A stretch of DNA of 64,000 bases from Arcuatula senhousia (Eukaryota; Mollusca; Bivalvia; Mytilida; Mytilidae): positions 11,835,001 to 11,899,000 of the forward strand of contig OZ020309.1 of assembly GCA_963971305.1 (NCBI GenBank). The letters are read 5' to 3'. Within the stretch, counting starts at the first letter, position 1, and each line of letters begins with the position of its first letter. Positions 35,484-47,086 of this stretch are shown here, piece by piece. The notes under the pieces are model-generated. The model searched no databases, was not told where the DNA came from, and saw nothing but the letters and a program-made list of their open reading frames with translations. The translations under genes and the position numbers were made by a program.

Positions 35484-36215
35484 TTTCTTTTAATCTAAAA
35501 AGCAGAGAGAAAAAATAAAAACATGTCGCACATGTTAAGCTATGTCCCCCACTACATTATTCAAATCCCCATAAACTAGGTACCAAAGTTTTGAAATTCA
35601 AAGCAGTTTAAGCTACTTCAAGCAGAATATTGTCTCAACTAAAGAGTGATGCATGGGTGGACAAATGGACATACAAAGAACATTACTACACGTACATGTA
35701 CTTCCTTCTGTCTGTAATCATGGTAATGACAGGGGCTGGGCAAAATAAAACTAATTTATGTTCAATACCTTTATGACTTTGTTTGATTGATGCTTGAAAC
35801 TGGTCACAGAGTAAATCTTGTCAGCGAGTAATTCTAGCCATATTTCTTGCAAATTTACTTGGACAGTCTGATCAGATATATGTATATTATATATACAACC
35901 TGATCTGCCCTAAATGAGCCATTCAATAACAATTTCAATGGAAAAAACAACAAAACAATTGGCAACAATGCAAGAACTGTGTTTAAAGAAAGTGACGAGT
36001 ACTACTTGTACTCTCTGACCAACATGTATAACATGGAGTAGTGCATGTGTATGTTTAATGAAAATCACAATGGTCCTGACTTAATTGGTCAAAAATTGGT
36101 TTAAACACTTGAAATGGTTTGATAAATGTTGTAAGCTGCAAATCTCTTAAAAAATAAATTATATCCGATACACTTTACACTTTTACACCATTTCTAATTG
36201 TCATTGTTCCTTCAA

Positions 36216-36810
36216 CAGTCAGGGGACTGACATTAGCAAGTCAATTCTTTTCTGACCTATACAAGTCATTTATAGTGCAAATATGAGTTGTCTTCCTTTT
36301 TCATCCGACTTAGACAAGTCAGTAATATAAACATGATAAATATGTATAAAACATTTTCTGACTTCTTGAAGTCAAATAATTTACATGCATGAAATGCCAC
36401 ACGCCCTGCCAATCAGGTCAAGCGCCAAAACATTTTCACCTGGAATGAATAGTATTTTCATGCACATTGAATAGAAAAATAATCACTACTCTCTAAAAAA
36501 TCGGACACCATGATTTAATTTGAAAAATATTACTTACTTTCTAATGAACAAGTGTCATCAATACAAACAATGACCAAGGAAACAAAATATTATTTTAAAA
36601 AGGTGAGAGCAGAAAACTATTGAGAATACTGATCCTATTAAAATTAAAGGACTCCTTTGAACATGTTGCATCAAAACTTTTTGACTTTAACAGGTCTGAA
36701 CTTTTCTGACTTAAATGTGTCATTTCTATGAAATGACTGCTACAAGTCTAAACTTTTTTACCTAATTAAGTCAAATGATTTCTGACTTGAATGTGTCAGT
36801 CCCCTGACTG
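36216..36810. mobile_element. TIR element CAGTCAGGGGACTGACA (595 bp)
   Basis: Ends CAGTCAGGGGACTGACA and TGTCAGTCCCCTGACTG are perfect 17-bp inverted repeats. TTCAA flanks both sides (36211-36215, 36811-36815). The interior holds many TGACTT/AAGTCA words in both orientations and no transposase. Confidence 0.8.
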
Positions 36811-36948
36811 TTCAAATGACCCACAAACCGAAACTGAAACTAGTTTTTGTTTTGAATAAGAAAACTTTTTCTTTCTACCGAGAAGAATCCACCAACTGTC
36901 CAAGTTTCCTACATTTATAACAAAGACAAATTGAAAACATATACTTAC

Positions 36949-37085
36949 ATAAGTAGACCTCTCTCTTCTTTTGCTTTTGTTTGAATGATTTCTGTTCACG
37001 CTTGATTCATTTAGTCATATGACACAGGTGATCACATAACAGTCATGTGTCATGTGATTTTTCAATAACAGGATGTGCTTGATCT
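36949..37085 (-). promoter_or_regulatory. Candidate 5' non-coding exon and TATA region of cathepsin L
   Basis: Minus-strand donor TTAT/GTAAGTATATG (36943-36948) could pair with the acceptor at 35495. A TATATA-type box on the minus strand (37107-37117) lies about 30 bp upstream of a plausible start. This is inferred from spacing only, and the 36216-36810 element would lie in the resulting intron. Confidence 0.3.
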
Positions 37086-37919
37086 TTCGCCACACAATAA
37101 TCGCCCCCATATATAAAGAAGAGACTCCCAGTGCACCCGGCCTACATACGGCCGGGCATAAGGCCACATACGAATTCCATGACTGACATAAAAAAGACAT
37201 CTGAAAGGCCAGAATTTATTTTTTTCTCAAACAGTATTTTTTTTTAATTCGAGCTACAAAATGTAACACTAAACTGTAACTGTAGACTCTATGGTAACAT
37301 AGGATTTTTGGGGGGTATTTTGGCAGATCAAAAAGGCCATGTTATTTTTTTCTCTGTCAATGTACTTTTAAAAAAATATAAAAAGTAACCAAAACAATAC
37401 TGATCCATCATGCATATATCAAGATTATAAAATAAAGCTTGAATGACATAAGAAAACAATACACGAAAAATACTATGCATCATATTGGCTCATAGACCAA
37501 TGATGGATTTAAGTAGGCTAATCTATCTAGCTATTGATTAATTTCTAATTTGGTCCTTTATTATAATTACATTATACTACTTTTTTTACCTTCATGGCAA
37601 ATCAAAAAGTTGTGCCGAAGGGGCATTCAAAATCGAGTTCCATTACGAAAAAAAGGGCAGATCAGTAGAAAAGACAATAACTATGATAACAGGTAAAACA
37701 AAAAAAACCACCCCACAAAGTATATAACACAAATGCAACCAGCAAGATCGATAAAATGAGACTTTGATAGTGAACTCGGATGCCCCGGAAGAGAAAACAT
37801 ACTTAACCTGAGTACTAAACATATCTTGCTTGTTGAAACTCAATCACCCGTCGCGTCAATTAATCATTGATCAGTAAAACTTGACTTACTTGACTTATGC
37901 AATGTGTTCCATGGACGTG

Positions 37920-38180
37920 TACATAGGCCAGCAACAACACCTCTCCAACGTGTCGGTTTTGGGCCATTTTAACAAGATCTTGTCATCTATAACCTTTAGT
38001 ATCCTATCGACTTGTATGTTTCTCAGCCATGTGTTTCTTGTCCCCCACCCCCCCCCCCCGCAATAACATCTCTCCACCGTGTTCGGGACTGGGTTATTCT
38101 AACAAGATATTGCCATCTGTAACCTTTTTCGGCTTGTTGGTTTCTCTGCCAGATGTTTCGTTGTGTTTCAACTTTCCATT
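37920..38180 (+). repeat. Two-copy degenerate tandem repeat, ~130 bp
   Basis: CCTCTCCAACGTGT...TAACAAGATCTTGTCATCT and TCTCTCCACCGTGT...TAACAAGATATTGCCATCT repeat about 130 bp apart, with a poly-C run between them. Confidence 0.6.
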
Positions 38181-38333
38181 GGGGTGGGTTGGGGGTTCCA
38201 CTGCAGAGTTTGCCTGGTGATGGAGTTGGACGGTTTTCTAAGTATATCTCCGATCCTCCTCCCGTTTATTATTAGCTCTACTTCTATAAGGTAAAATCGG
38301 CACAGGACTTACTCCTTGAAATGGAAACACATT

Positions 38334-38377
38334 ATCATAGACCTGTATATTAAATATTCAATATACAGGTCTATGAT
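38334..38377. repeat. 44-bp near-perfect palindrome
   Basis: Arms ATCATAGACCTGTATATT and AATATACAGGTCTATGAT (18 bp each, perfect) flank an 8-bp centre. Confidence 0.9.
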
Positions 38378-38769
38378 GTTATGGATTCTTATGGATATTT
38401 TGTATTCCGTAACAATAGAATTTCATGAAACTTTTACACAACCCATGTCGACAATATCTCAACGTTAAATCCGGTCTGGAGATTATGTGGAGATCATATG
38501 AACCGTATAATTCTTAATTACCAACGCAAGAAACTGTTATCATAATGGCAAAAAATTCTCCGCATGCTGTACGGCAAAAAATGCCAAGACCGACTGTACA
38601 AACTGTACTCTCGCGAATTTTAAGATGATGCAGCCGATTGACTGACTAATTTTTTTTTTACAGCGGTTTTAAGGGGGGGGGGGTCTTGGCATGTGGAGAT
38701 GTGCAACTACTATTTGAATGATTTTTTGGGTGCACATGGTTTACCAGTATTTATATGGACTTTGACTCA

Positions 38770-39480
38770 CTGCTTTGTTTTTTATGACCTGACCACGAAT
38801 GTGGATCGGACAGATAGTTTTGTGACCCTTGTCTGTCCGTCCGTCCGTAACATTTTGGTTAAGTTCTTGGTTAAGGTCCGGCATTACTCGGATACTAGAT
38901 TTTGGGAGTCAATGACAATTCACCACTAGATTGGTCCAGGGTAGGGTTATACCACCCACTAGAAATTGGGTCACTGTGACCTTTATTTTATGCATGAATG
39001 ACTTTGGTTAAGTTCTTGGTACATGTCCATAACTTGGATAATAGATGTCGGGGGTCAATGATAATTCACCACTAGATGTGTCTTGAGTAACATGACACCA
39101 CCCACTAGAAATTAGGTCACTGCGACCTATATTTTACGCATGAATGACTGTGGTAAAGTTCTTTGTTAAGATACTACATGTTGGGGGTTAATGGTATTTT
39201 ATCACTAGATGTGTCTTGGTAACAATACAACACCCGGTAGAAATTGGGTCACTGTGACATATTAAAATGCTGAACGACTTCGTCTAAGTTCTTGGTTAAG
39301 GGTCATACCTCAGATACTACTTGTTAGGGGTCAATGGTATTTCACTCATGGTAATACGGCACCACCCACTAGAAATTAGGTCACTGCGCCCGATATTTTA
39401 CGCATGAATTTTTTTTTTTATTAATTTCTTGGTAAAGATCCATATCCCAGGTGACTTTGGGGTCAATGATATTTCAAGAT
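38770..39480 (-). repeat. Tandem repeat, inverted relative of 15650-16215
   Basis: GGGGTCAATG-type cores at about 38904, 39049, 39181, 39326 and 39457 (131-145 bp apart) with CCACCCACTAGAAATTAGGT between. The left edge has GACCACGAATGTGGATCGG and CTTGTCTGTCCGTCCGT, the complement of the other array's right edge. Confidence 0.8.
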
Positions 39481-39530
39481 AAGAAGGGACATCCTATAGC
39501 TCATAGACACATTTTCTAGTTAGTTCTTTT

Positions 39531-40310
39531 TCACTTAATGTACCTTTGTATTTCGCTGTTGTTTTTATGAAACAGTCCACCATTGTCATATTCGAGATGC
39601 AAATCCAAGAACGATGTGAAGCAATTGGATTCGGTGGTCTCCTTAATCTCTAACTCTGGAGGATATATCAAAGGAATCCATCTACCAAACGAAGCGTTGT
39701 TTACAGAGAGAACATCGTCGATATATCTGAAAGTGAGATTAAAGGACCTTGCCTCTTTAATCTTCTTGTTCTTTACGAGTTCTTGAAGAAATTCAGTCTT
39801 GTCATAGTATAAAACAAATCGGCGAGGAGAGGAGCACAATTTGTGCCCATTGGAATGCCAATTTGTTGTTGAAAAAATTCTCCTCCAAAATGTGACAAAT
39901 TTGTTGTCAATAAGGAAATCAAGCAAACTGCAAACTTGGTCCAATGTGTAACAGATTTTATCTTTATATGTTTTGGAAAAATATGTAGAATTGTAACCTA
40001 AAACAACAAAGTTCCTGGAATTCGAAAAAGCCTTTTCAAGAAGTTTTTTTAGATGACACTTTATCTTTTCGTGTGGTAATGTGATGTACAAAGTTGAAAA
40101 ATCGAAAGTTTTCAAAGAATGAACCTCGGAAAATGACCGAGATTTGATATTATCTAATAAATCTTTTGAGTTCTTTAAAATCCACATGTGGTTGATTCCA
40201 TTACGATTATAAATAGTGTCACAGTATGCTTGTTGTCCTTCTTTGACATCAGACAAAATCTTGGTAAGCTTTTTAAGATGAGCATCTCTTTTGTAAAATT
40301 ATTCTGTTAG
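39531..40310 (-). mobile_element. Penelope-like reverse transcriptase fragment, broken
   Basis: A 241-codon frame contains TFDFSTLYITLPH, FVVLGYNSTYF, the catalytic FRYIDDVLSV (YxDD box) and IYPPELEIKETTES, a set I associate with Penelope-like elements of molluscs and cnidarians. Near 39835-39870 the expected GIPMGTNCAPLL box is in a different frame, so two compensating frameshifts are present. The 5' half and any GIY-YIG endonuclease are missing. A dead copy; class assignment is moderately sure. Confidence 0.65.
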
Positions 40311-41759
40311 CAAATGATACTAGTTGACCACGCATATCGATATGGATAAGATCGCAAAAAAAAAAGAATTTAATTGAATTAACAAAAAAGAACATAAACG
40401 TCTATTATTTTGGCAGAAACTGCCAACATACGGTTTAGAGTATACATAAATGACCATCAGTTCTCGAACTTAACTTCGTCTCTTCCATGCAACCAAATAG
40501 CTGTAACGAGATATATCAATGTGATTCCTGTTCTACTGGTGAGAAGATAATTTGTGTAGAGATTTCTGATTACCCGTTTGAGGCAAAATGGTTCTTTTAA
40601 GTAAAAAAATCACATTTTTTTTCATGTTTTCCCTAAAGTAACAAAAACTTGCAGATAAAAAAAACTTTGCTTACTGAAACGTATAGCTTTAAAAGCTCAA
40701 CATTGGGCCAAATCTGTCAGATGACCTCTTTTAGGGGTTATGGCTCTTGAAAGATAATTGTAAAACATTGCCTATAGCATAAATTAAGTACTATTCATTA
40801 TTAGGATCAGGCGGAGGGCATGGCACATGGATAATTTCCGATTTTAGATTTTGGGGTATAGATGCATTTATTTTATCTTTGGAAAACCCAATGCAGTTTT
40901 TACGTTTAAAAATAAAGTTGGTGTGTACATATTTTTGGCTGCATGGTTATATAGGGAAAATTATAGGCTAACTGGAAATTTTCCCGTACTTTCTACTGTA
41001 CAATGTTACTAAATTTTGACTGGTAATCATGATCTAATATACCCAAGACTGAATTAAAAATCTAATGGTCAAAACAAAGTTTTCTGTTGTTGCTTTACCT
41101 CTTTCTATTGAAATTTTTGTGTGTAATTTTGATTGCCGTGCCACCCTATAAACAGTTTCTGCCTCATTCTAAAACTATTGAAAATAGCGGAAAGCTTTTG
41201 CTTGCTTAAGTATTTAGCTACCTGTATATGAAAGTGTTTACTTATTTGAAATTATGAGGTGGCTCTTTTTGAGGTTATGATCGTTCAAAAAGGTAAAAAA
41301 TGAGTTTATATTCTCTTTGCATTATAGATTAGAAACACTGTAGATTGTTGCTTTATCTAGCACTACCAAAGTACTGTGAAAGACCTTTACATATAAGGAT
41401 TGTTAGTTTTACTCAAGACCAGAGAGCCTCTAGCATGTCTAGTTTTCTTTCTTATTAAAATCCTAAGTAGTGGTACTCTTCAGACACCAAAATCTTATCA
41501 TTTAACTACACAACCAACCATAAAAGATAAAGTACAAGTACAGAGAACAATAAAGAAAATTTTATCATTTAACTACACAATCAACCATAAAAGATAAGAT
41601 ACAAGTACGGAGGACAATTAAGAAATTTTTGATAAAGAGAATGTCCACTTAAAGTGTTCAGGGAGGAGTGAAGGGTTCCAGGCAATTATTAATACACTTG
41701 AAAACAAGTAATACTGTGAGTGAGCTCACAAAAGGATACCCCCCGCTTCATATTGGACT

Positions 41760-42345
41760 CAAATCTCAAGTCCAATTATCTCCCCTGAATGATGTCAGAG
41801 TGCAATGAAAATTCTTCATGCACATCTACATATGATGTACTTCCTTCATGTAAAGTTTCATCAAAATCCATCAAGCGGTTTAGGAGGAGTTGCGCTTAGG
41901 GGGTCTCCCATTGAATAATGTATTTAAAAAGTCTAAGTCCAATTATCTCCCCTGAATGATGTCAGAGTGCAATGAAAATTCTTCATGCACATCTACATAT
42001 GATGTACTTCATTCATGTAAACTTTCATCAAAATCCATCAAGCGGTTTAGGAGGAGTTGCGCTTACAGGGTCTTCCTTTGAATAATGTATTTAAAAAGTC
42101 TAAGTCCAATTATCTCCCCTGAATGATGTCAGAGTGCAATGAAAATTCTTCATGCACATCTACATATGATGTACTTCCTCCATCTTAAGTTTCAGCAAAA
42201 TCCTTCAAGTGGTTTAGGAGGAGAAGCGCTTACAAGTTATGTGGACAGACGGACAGACGGACAGACGGACAGACGGACAGACGGACAGACAGACAGACAG
42301 GGTGTTTCCTATATACCCCCCAAACTTTGTTTGCGGGGGGTATAA
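41760..42345 (+). repeat. Tandem repeat, 167-bp period, three copies with GACAGACG tail
   Basis: TCCAATTATCTCCCCTGAAT starts at 41771, 41938 and 42105 (exactly 167 apart). A GGACAGAC(G) microsatellite follows at 42243-42300, then a CCCCCC...GGGGGG-bounded end near 42314-42345. Confidence 0.9.
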
Positions 42346-43040
42346 TTACAAATTTTCTGAGGATGGGGGTGGGAATCCAACCTCTAAACACCCCATTCTG
42401 GGTCCACCACAAAAGTTTTTAGTAACAAATTCATTCAGGCAGAAACAAATATTTATGAAAGGGGATAGGTTTTCATTTACAGTAAACAGAAGCCAAAAAG
42501 GGGGTTCCAAACCAATTGCAATGCTGCTTATAATGTACACCAAATTACAGCTTCAGTCCCGGATCACTTAACAAATACATATTATGTATCAAAGTTTCAA
42601 AAATTCTTAATGTCAGTAAAACAATATATAAATACTTTAATATTCAATATAAAACTGTACAACATACTGAAAATTAGATATAAATTAAAATAGATCAATA
42701 ACTCAATAAGATTCACAGGTGCCCAATGAAGTTTATGTTTGTATATTTTCTAAGGTATTTTTTTCTATATTTGAGTCTTTTAACAGCAAATTAATAAATA
42801 AATACTGGAAACTTAGATGAAGGAAGTTTTGTGCAATTACATTCCACTTTTATTCAAATGCACATTCTAAGTCTACATCACTGTAAGTAAATTTGCATTG
42901 TGCATATCAACTCCTTATATCCCTTCAATTTCATATTTGACATTTTCTCATTACATGCATTTGGTAAAGTTTTGTTATTTCCCTTACTCGATTTAAATTT
43001 TATGAAAATCTAAACTTCTAAAACTAAAATAACAGATATA
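42346..43040. other. Intergenic, A+T-rich
   Basis: 42350-42415 resembles one end of the GGATCCAG-type MITE family. The rest shows no gene. Confidence 0.4.
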
Positions 43041-43046
43041 AATAAC

Positions 43047-43052
43047 TTTATT
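43047..43052 (-). terminator. Candidate PACRG poly(A) signal AATAAA
   Basis: Minus-strand AATAAA about 330 nt after the PACRG stop codon (43378), the first clear hexamer in the right orientation. Confidence 0.45.
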
Positions 43053-43377
43053 CATAAGACATTATGTCGATGTATATACATAAAAATAAAATAAAAACAT
43101 AATATCACATTCAGCTTAAAAATTCGGGACGGAGGACACAAAAACATCCACTATCGATGAAAATATGATGAATTTATAATGCTGGATGTGAATCACAACT
43201 AAGAAACTGGACGAGGACATGTGAATCAAAAACTGCTCAGCAAAGTTCTTTCCATGCTGTTAATTTCCAATCTGGCTGGTTAAGATGGTAAAGTTAAGAA
43301 CACTTTGAAGTTATTTTAATTCCTATTCACTTGAGTTTTAAATAACCCCCCAGGAAAGATGTTTCTATTGGATTGTC

Positions 43378-43538
43378 TTAGTTCAACATACAACTTTCAT
43401 ATGTTGGAACCATGTATTTGATGTTGATAAATGCGTCATCTCCGCCGTGTCTCTCAAAGGCTTCTAATGTTTCCTGAATTAAATCACCGATGTTTTCTCT
43501 TTTCTGTTGGCTGTAATCGATACCATCACCTGAATTCA
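43378..43538 (-). CDS. PACRG: PACRG exon 5
   Basis: 161 nt, phase 1, from TTTTCACAG to TAA. Encodes [45 protein letters not shown] and CMLN. Confidence 0.96.
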
Positions 43539-46500
43539 CTGTGAAAAGAAAAACAGAAATTGAAATAACATGATTTATCTCCCCTTCATGTCAGAGAAAA
43601 TGTTTAAAAATAAATTTGTGCTCTTATGCTTTTCTTGCAGGGATTCCTTGTTTCTTGTTCCCTTAGCAATTCTTTAATTTTTCTTGATAGTTTTTTCATG
43701 ATTTTTTTTAGAAACATTAACTGATAATCAGTATATACAGTAACTTTTTTCCTTTTTTAAAACAAAATTATTAATTTTCAAATGACATATTTATAAAAGG
43801 GAACAAAAATAGACTATTGACATTTAAAATAAAATCAATGATGACATAAAACAATGGCTTTCTGTATTATCAAAAGTGGAACACGTGATTCTACATGTAT
43901 ATGTATTTCAAAACTGAGACGTCAAATTTAAGAATTTAAGTTGTAAGTACTCTATGCCCTACTAACCTTTTGTTGCGCAAACATATCTTCATTAAATACA
44001 AATTTTTGTAATGCTTCGTATGTAATTTGTTGCACTCCTTGAGGAAAAAATCTATTACAAAATAGGCAACTTACAATTCATATTTTTAAAGATATTGAGG
44101 ATGGGCAGTATTTGTCTGTAGTAAGGCACTAAAGCTTCTCCAACCATATCAGCTGAGACTACCAAATGTTGTAAAACTTTTAGTGTTGTGCACATCACTT
44201 GTCTGTTTCTCATATTCAAGGCATCTGAAAGATAAAATATTGATGTTTCAAATCATTTTTATAAAGAGAAGCCAGAAGGAATAAAATACAATTTAGTTAC
44301 CTTAACAAATTTCTGTCAGTAAATGAATATGCAAAAAATACAACACAACCAAATTCATTGTTAACAAATTTCTTTTTGAACTCAAATAATTTCTGCGGTT
44401 TATGTATTTTAATTGTTTTGTGCTTTAATTTTTCGTAGGAATTACATCTAAATTTTTGTAATTTTCAAGTTTCATTAATTCTCTTTTGGAGGATTATTAA
44501 TATTTGGTAATGATTTTACACAATAACAAATGCATGTTAGCAGAAAATTTTCACATTTATTAAACCATAGAAAAAAAATCATATATAATATAAATGTTTC
44601 ATGAATCAAAAACAAAAAGACAAGAATATTTTGTCCCTCTTTTCAAGTTAATTTTTTCAGTTCCAGACAAACAGATATATGTCTTACTTTTTATTGGGAT
44701 GATTAACTGAGGGATAACTGGAAGTATCTTTGAACCTCCGTGTTCCAACATATCGTGGACTCCCTGTCTGGCAAAGAACTCATAGGGGTGTGTTGTTTCA
44801 CAGAGACCATCAAAGAACAGTGGAAGGTAATGGTGGTAGTCTAATTTTTCAATTTCAACCTGAAAAAAATAAAGATATTTTTTATATTAATTTTTGCAAC
44901 CTTGGAAGAGACTAATTTTACTAAATGCAAGTACAAATGTAGACACAACAAAAGGCAACACAACCTTGTTGCACTATAGATATAATCATACTGTTTAACA
45001 GTTACATGTACTATGAAAATGTAGATGGATTTCTTTAGTTTTTAGGTATTAGTCATGTAAGTATACATTTCAAACAAAGTTAACAATAGAAGATATATGG
45101 AGCATAAAACTTGACTCAAAATCACATTATAACATTGAAACGAAGCAAAGCCTAAAACCAATAATTGAATATATACTTACTTTCCATGCAATTTTGTTTC
45201 CCTTTGTATCATGTTCCAATGCTATTGGAAAGTCACCTCGTTCATAGAACTTTCTGAAAGCTGTGGGATTGGATTCTCTGGCTCTGAATGCTCCGGCTGC
45301 CTTTGGTTTTCCAACTTGTTCTTTTGATGGCTTAAAAAAAAAATTCATATTTTTCTAAACACCACTTTTATATTTTGCAATATAATTGTATATTTATAGT
45401 TTTATACCTGTACCTGTAATGTTTGTACTCCCCCTGCTTTCTTAAACATCATTTAAGCCTAGACATTTTCCCATTTTTTTTATGTTGGTGTCACAAAGCT
45501 GTTTACTGTGCACTTGACTAAAATGGACTCTAGACAATGTTGTTCAAAAGTAAAGTAAAGTAATTAAAGTGTCAAACACGGTGTCCAAAGCTGATTATTT
45601 AATATTCCATTTCACAGTTATCAGCACTATATTGGATGGAAGTAAAACTACAGGAACATGTCACGAAAACAGCTTATTGATTGGCAACACTCATATTATA
45701 ATTTGTATTTTCTCTCTTTTCAGGAGATCTGCCCCCTATCCAATATGTCTTTGATGACTTTGAAATAGATTGTTAGAATATTTTCAGTGTTTGTCCTAGG
45801 GTTGAGCGTTTATCAGTAGTGTTTATTGCTGTAACTAAGTACATCGATAACACACTGCAAAAGTAAAACTGAAAAAAATCACAACTTTTCAACAGGAGAC
45901 AGGTGAATAAGACAACTGGGCTAGTGGGGAGCGTATTGTATTTCTAGCTATTTTTTCATCAAAAGTAGTCTTGTCTTGTTGATTATTTTGTTCTTATGAT
46001 TTTTAAAAAAAGTGAGCAATGTAAACCTATGAATTAATATAATAATACGCTCCCGAAGGGAGCGATAATGGTAGAAATGTCAATATTCTAGTTGTACTAT
46101 GGGCTCAATTTTCCTTCAACGTCCGGTAAATCACACGCGGTTTCCCGGACTTTCTGCGTCTTTTTTCTTTGAAAATTCCTGACGTCATTAAGCGCACAAA
46201 GGACCCACAAGAAAAGCTACTTTGCTTTTATTTTCGAATAAGAATTTGTTTCAATTAATTGCCCAATAAACATTTGAAAACTTATTTTAGCTTGTAAAAT
46301 ATTTAAGGATACGTTCAAACTTAGGGAGCGTCACAGGTTTAACCTGCATCATATTAAATAAAACAATTGACCATAACAGTTTGTCTTTTTGTACCATAGT
46401 AGTCACACCAACAGACAAAGAGACAGTGCAATGTCAGTGATGTGACAGCAAATACTGAAAAATTGGCCAAAGTTGGCTAGACACTCAAAATTGCAGATTA

Positions 46501-46724
46501 TGAATATGACTGTATGATATGACTATGAGTTACCTGATAAATCACTCAGAACTAACCATTCCTGAATGATGAATAAGAAAAAAAGTTATCATAAATTGTA
46601 ATACCTTGGCATTCTTCATGTAAGAGACTGTTGTAAAGGCATTGTTTTCTTTTGTGTCCATTTGAAGCTTCCCCATTCCAAAAGATTTCTTATCTGGTCG
46701 TGTTTCAAAGAGAGTTTTCGACAT
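43378..46724 (-). CDS. PACRG: Parkin co-regulated gene protein (PACRG), five exons, 250 aa
   Basis: Exons in transcription order: 46724-46605, 45330-45181, 44859-44688, 44224-44075, 43538-43378; phases agree and total 753 nt. Diagnostic blocks: [22 protein letters not shown] and KGNKIAWK (exon 2), [14 protein letters not shown] and [11 protein letters not shown] (exon 3), [18 protein letters not shown] (exon 4), [15 protein letters not shown] and YMVPTYESC (exon 5). Nearly collinear with human PACRG (about 257 aa). Known role: a microtubule inner protein of ciliary and flagellar doublet inner junctions, made of HEAT/ARM-like helices. In vertebrates PACRG is head to head with PRKN (parkin); here it is head to head with MRPS15. 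The N-terminal 40 residues are not conserved. No lesion is seen. Confidence 0.96.
44075..44224 (-). CDS. PACRG: PACRG exon 4
   Basis: 150 nt, phase 1 to 1, CTTTCAG to GTAAGT. Encodes (N)[18 protein letters not shown] through [12 protein letters not shown]. Confidence 0.96.
44688..44859 (-). CDS. PACRG: PACRG exon 3
   Basis: 172 nt, phase 0 to 1, TTTTTTTCAG to GTAAGA. Encodes [18 protein letters not shown] through [13 protein letters not shown]. Confidence 0.96.
45181..45330 (-). CDS. PACRG: PACRG exon 2
   Basis: 150 nt, phase 0 both sides, between a poly-T AAG acceptor and GTAAGT. Encodes [20 protein letters not shown] and the remainder of the block to KIAWK. Confidence 0.95.
46030..46355. 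mobile_element. MITE-like GGGAGCG element, copy 1
   Basis: Inverted ACGCTCCC (46047) and GGGAGCGT (46331) bound about 285 bp; outside lies a shared AGGTTTAACCTGCATCATAT end. It starts with a CGCTCCCGAAGGGAGCG hairpin. It sits in PACRG intron 1; relatives at 48131-48404 and 48628-48850 are inverted to it. Confidence 0.7.
46605..46724 (-). CDS. PACRG: PACRG exon 1
   Basis: ATG at 46724; 40 codons ending NAK before GTATTA. The open frame extends further 5' but without another ATG, so this start is chosen. Confidence 0.85.
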
Positions 46725-46834
46725 TTTGCCTGTTTCACTTTTTTTTAAGCCTTCCGGCAACCACGAAGTAACAATTAAAACAACTCCTCAAATAAAAACA
46801 AAGTGGAACCCTAAAATGGAGGCTAAACAATCTC

Positions 46835-46847
46835 GTAGTCAGGCAAC
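46835..46847 (+). promoter_or_regulatory. Candidate RFX X-box
   Basis: GTAGTC-A-GGCAAC against the consensus GTNRCC(N0-3)RGYAAC: one mismatch in the left half, a perfect right half. RFX factors drive ciliary genes, which fits PACRG. About 110 bp upstream of the PACRG ATG. Confidence 0.4.
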
Positions 46848-46945
46848 TGTCACAATCTGGCCCGGATGAATGGATTTGTGGTGTGGTTTCCAAGGTGAAG
46901 TCACAACTTCCGTTTCCGATTTTTTTTTTGCGCATAAACAAAATG

Positions 46946-46953
46946 ACTTCCGG
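46946..46953. promoter_or_regulatory. Candidate ETS/GABP site
   Basis: ACTTCCGG (complement CCGGAAGT) 28 bp before the MRPS15 ATG. GABP/NRF-2 sites are common in promoters of nuclear genes for mitochondrial translation. Confidence 0.45.
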
Positions 46954-46980
46954 GTCCTTGGTATTATCTCCCTTGAAAAA

Positions 46981-47086
46981 ATGATTGGAGCTCGAACGCT
47001 TGGATGTTTTTGTCGAATTTTACAAAAACCACAAACACAGCACTTACAGTTTAGACCCATTCTTGCTCTAACAAAATTTCAGCAAG
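46981..47086 (+). CDS. MRPS15: MRPS15 exon 1 (mitochondrial presequence)
   Basis: 106 nt from ATG to CAGCAAG before GTGAGA, phase 1. Encodes 35 residues with Arg/Lys and no acidic residue. Confidence 0.85.

Larger units (their letters stand above)
46725..46980. promoter_or_regulatory. Bidirectional PACRG/MRPS15 promoter interval (256 bp between ATGs)
   Basis: The two start codons face away from each other across 256 bp. The interval is richer in CG dinucleotides and G+C than flanking introns. It holds an ACTTCCGG at 46946-46953 and ACTTCCG at 46906-46912 (ETS/GABP-type), a CTTCCGG near 46752, and a possible RFX X-box at 46835-46847. No TATA box is obvious. Confidence 0.75.

Noticed and set aside
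42139..42571. Open frames rich in DGQTDRRT repeats
   Set aside because: Translation of the GGACAGAC microsatellite at the end of a tandem array.
46870..46980. Upstream in-frame ATG for MRPS15
   Set aside because: It would add 37 residues including acidic ones ahead of a good presequence; the 46981 start suits mitochondrial import better.
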